5,506 bases of DNA, from positions 1 to 5,506 of the forward strand of contig DAOVPH010000113.1 of assembly GCA_030629295.1 (NCBI GenBank), given 5' to 3'. Position numbers and translations under genes: made by a program. This stretch comes from Candidatus Latescibacterota bacterium (GTDB taxonomy: Bacteria; Latescibacterota; MVCY01). A model generated the notes under the pieces. That model had not been told where the DNA came from. It saw nothing but the letters and a program-made list of their open reading frames with translations, and did not search any database. Positions 4,333 to 5,506 of the stretch are shown here, piece by piece (position 1 is the first letter of the stretch; the number at the start of each line of letters is the position of its first letter).

Positions 4333-5506
4333 CTACCAGGTGTACTGACCGATATTGGCTATGCCTCCAGGCTGGGTGAGAGCATGCACGATCAGATTGA
4401 CACCGAACTGCAATCCTCGTTCTCTTCCGGTGGCCTCACTGTCTCCCCAGTACCAACTTATGTTCACGTCGCTGAAGACTACTGCCAACCTTCCTCTTAT
4501 GTCAATTCCTTCCAAGTAGTTGACATTGCCTCCGCTGGCGCCGCCCAGGGGTGGCCCGTCGTCGAAATCATAGAAACTGTGGAACACGGGATGGGTCTTA
4601 GGAATGCGGAAAAATCTACAATCTCTTCCCAGGGCTTCGCCCAACACAAACTTCGCTTGTTGATCGAAAGTTGTGCCTTTTATCCCTCCTGAAGGAGACG
4701 CGCCCGGCTTAGGGCTCTTGGAAATATCCTCGATATAGAGAAAGCCTCCGCTACGCAGATAGTTGCCGAGGTTCTCTACCTCCACTGGACTCAAGGAGAC
4801 TATACACTCAGAACCGGTCATATAGATAAACGGGGCGGAAGATAGTGCCGGGTCGCTCAGTTCGATTATCTGGCCCTTGATACTGGTCTTAATCTTCGTC
4901 TGGTCATTCATATAGCGCAGAAGATTAGGTATGGCCAGAGGGAAAGTATCGACCTTTGGATCCTGATAGTTAAAGCGCACCAGAGTCATATTGAAATATC
5001 CGGTAATCGCTTTTTTATCCTCCGGATTGGTGATAATCACTGCATTATATCTTCCTGTGTCCAAGTGTTCTATCCCCAATAGTTCCGATTTTATGCTAAT
5101 TGCCTCTTGCACTGAGGTCATTCTGGTGGGTTGAATAAGCTCCACAGGTTTAAACTCGACCTCGGCTGCCTTTGCTCCACTGGGGGGGGCATAGAACTGG
5201 ACTCCGGCCGTGATGGCACCAAATAGATCTGCCCCCAACGAGCTGATATCTACCAGCTTAGTAAGATCGGTCACCGGGCGAGGCTGGTCGGCTCGGGTCA
5301 GCATCTCCATCTGGACTTCGGATATCTCGGGCCTTTTAGCAAGATCAAAGGCTTTCTTAAGAATGGGAGGCCGAGGCATAAATCTGACAGCAAACTCCGG
5401 TGGCTTCTCGAAAACCCCCCGGTAGAATAAAGCTACACCCAAGACAGCTCCGTGCAGAAAGATGGAAATCAGCAGTGACACACTGGTTATTTTTCGTCCT
5501 CGTTTA
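4333..5506 (-). CDS. DUF4159 domain protein with N-terminal membrane anchor (5' end outside window)
   Basis: The frame is open to the window edge; the GTG at 5481 is only an internal candidate, because the eight codons before it (KRGRKITS) form a basic leader before the hydrophobic segment VSLLISIFLHGAVLGVALFY. The real start is probably just outside. Numbering from that GTG: membrane helix 1-20, a proline- and charge-rich stretch at about 27-75, a linker to about 140, and DUF4159 at about 145-370. Domain motifs are NMTLVRFNY (164-172), LSDPALSSAPFIYMTG (208-223), LRSGGFLYIEDI (242-253), HPVFHSFYDF (297-306), EGIDIRGRLAVVFS (324-337), WYWGD (343-347) and FGVNLIVHALT (359-369). The N-terminus resembles TonB-type proteins, so the globular part is likely periplasmic. 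The function of DUF4159 is not established; the fold is thought to be glutamine amidotransferase-like. ExbB/TolQ- and ExbD-like genes may lie upstream. The transcript ends at the terminator downstream. Confidence 0.82.
   Translation of the reverse strand, partial: KRGRKITSVSLLISIFLHGAVLGVALFYRGVFEKPPEFAVRFMPRPPILKKAFDLAKRPEISEVQMEMLTRADQPRPVTDLTKLVDISSLGADLFGAITAGVQFYAPPSGAKAAEVEFKPVELIQPTRMTSVQEAISIKSELLGIEHLDTGRYNAVIITNPEDKKAITGYFNMTLVRFNYQDPKVDTFPLAIPNLLRYMNDQTKIKTSIKGQIIELSDPALSSAPFIYMTGSECIVSLSPVEVENLGNYLRSGGFLYIEDISKSPKPGASPSGGIKGTTFDQQAKFVLGEALGRDCRFFRIPKTHPVFHSFYDFDDGPPLGGASGGNVNYLEGIDIRGRLAVVFSDVNISWYWGDSEATGRERGLQFGVNLIVHALTQPGGIANIGQYTW

Overview
The window is a mid-GC bacterial chromosomal segment holding six genes in two convergent blocks. 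I cannot name the organism. The protein with a short basic N-terminus, one membrane segment, a proline-rich stretch and a DUF4159 domain suggests a bacterium with a periplasm. The mixture of families and the mosaic of imperfect intergenic repeats is typical of uncultivated anaerobic or environmental lineages, but this is only an impression. No phage, plasmid, transposase, CRISPR, tRNA or rRNA signal is visible.

Layout. The plus-strand block (1-1295) holds the C-terminal end of a class I mannose-6-phosphate isomerase (manA, cut by the window edge), a membrane-anchored NusG domain II protein, and a Gx transporter family membrane protein that overlaps it by 67 bases. The gap at 1296-1607 lies between convergent genes and holds a layered repeat mosaic: a 14-bp perfect hairpin, an imperfect inverted repeat with 28-nt arms, and three copies of a 20-nt motif. 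The minus-strand block (1608-5506), in transcription order, holds a DUF4159 protein (its start lies beyond the window), a rho-independent terminator, a GH130 glycoside phosphorylase, and a xylulokinase (xylB).

How the genes may work together. The GH130 enzyme probably releases a sugar 1-phosphate, classically mannose 1-phosphate, from a beta-mannoside; xylB phosphorylates D-xylulose or a related ketose. They may form a two-gene sugar-use operon. ManA, on the other strand, links mannose 6-phosphate to fructose 6-phosphate, so two of the six genes point to mannose metabolism; a phosphomannomutase, not present here, would be needed to join them. The NusG-II/Gx pair is a recurrent membrane module of uncertain substrate. 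The DUF4159 gene appears to belong to a separate transcription unit that ends at the terminator.

I did not find a clearly new multi-gene system. The points most worth a second look are the repeat mosaic at 1311-1530, the altered catalytic-loop motif in the GH130 enzyme, and the TonB-like N-terminus of the DUF4159 protein.
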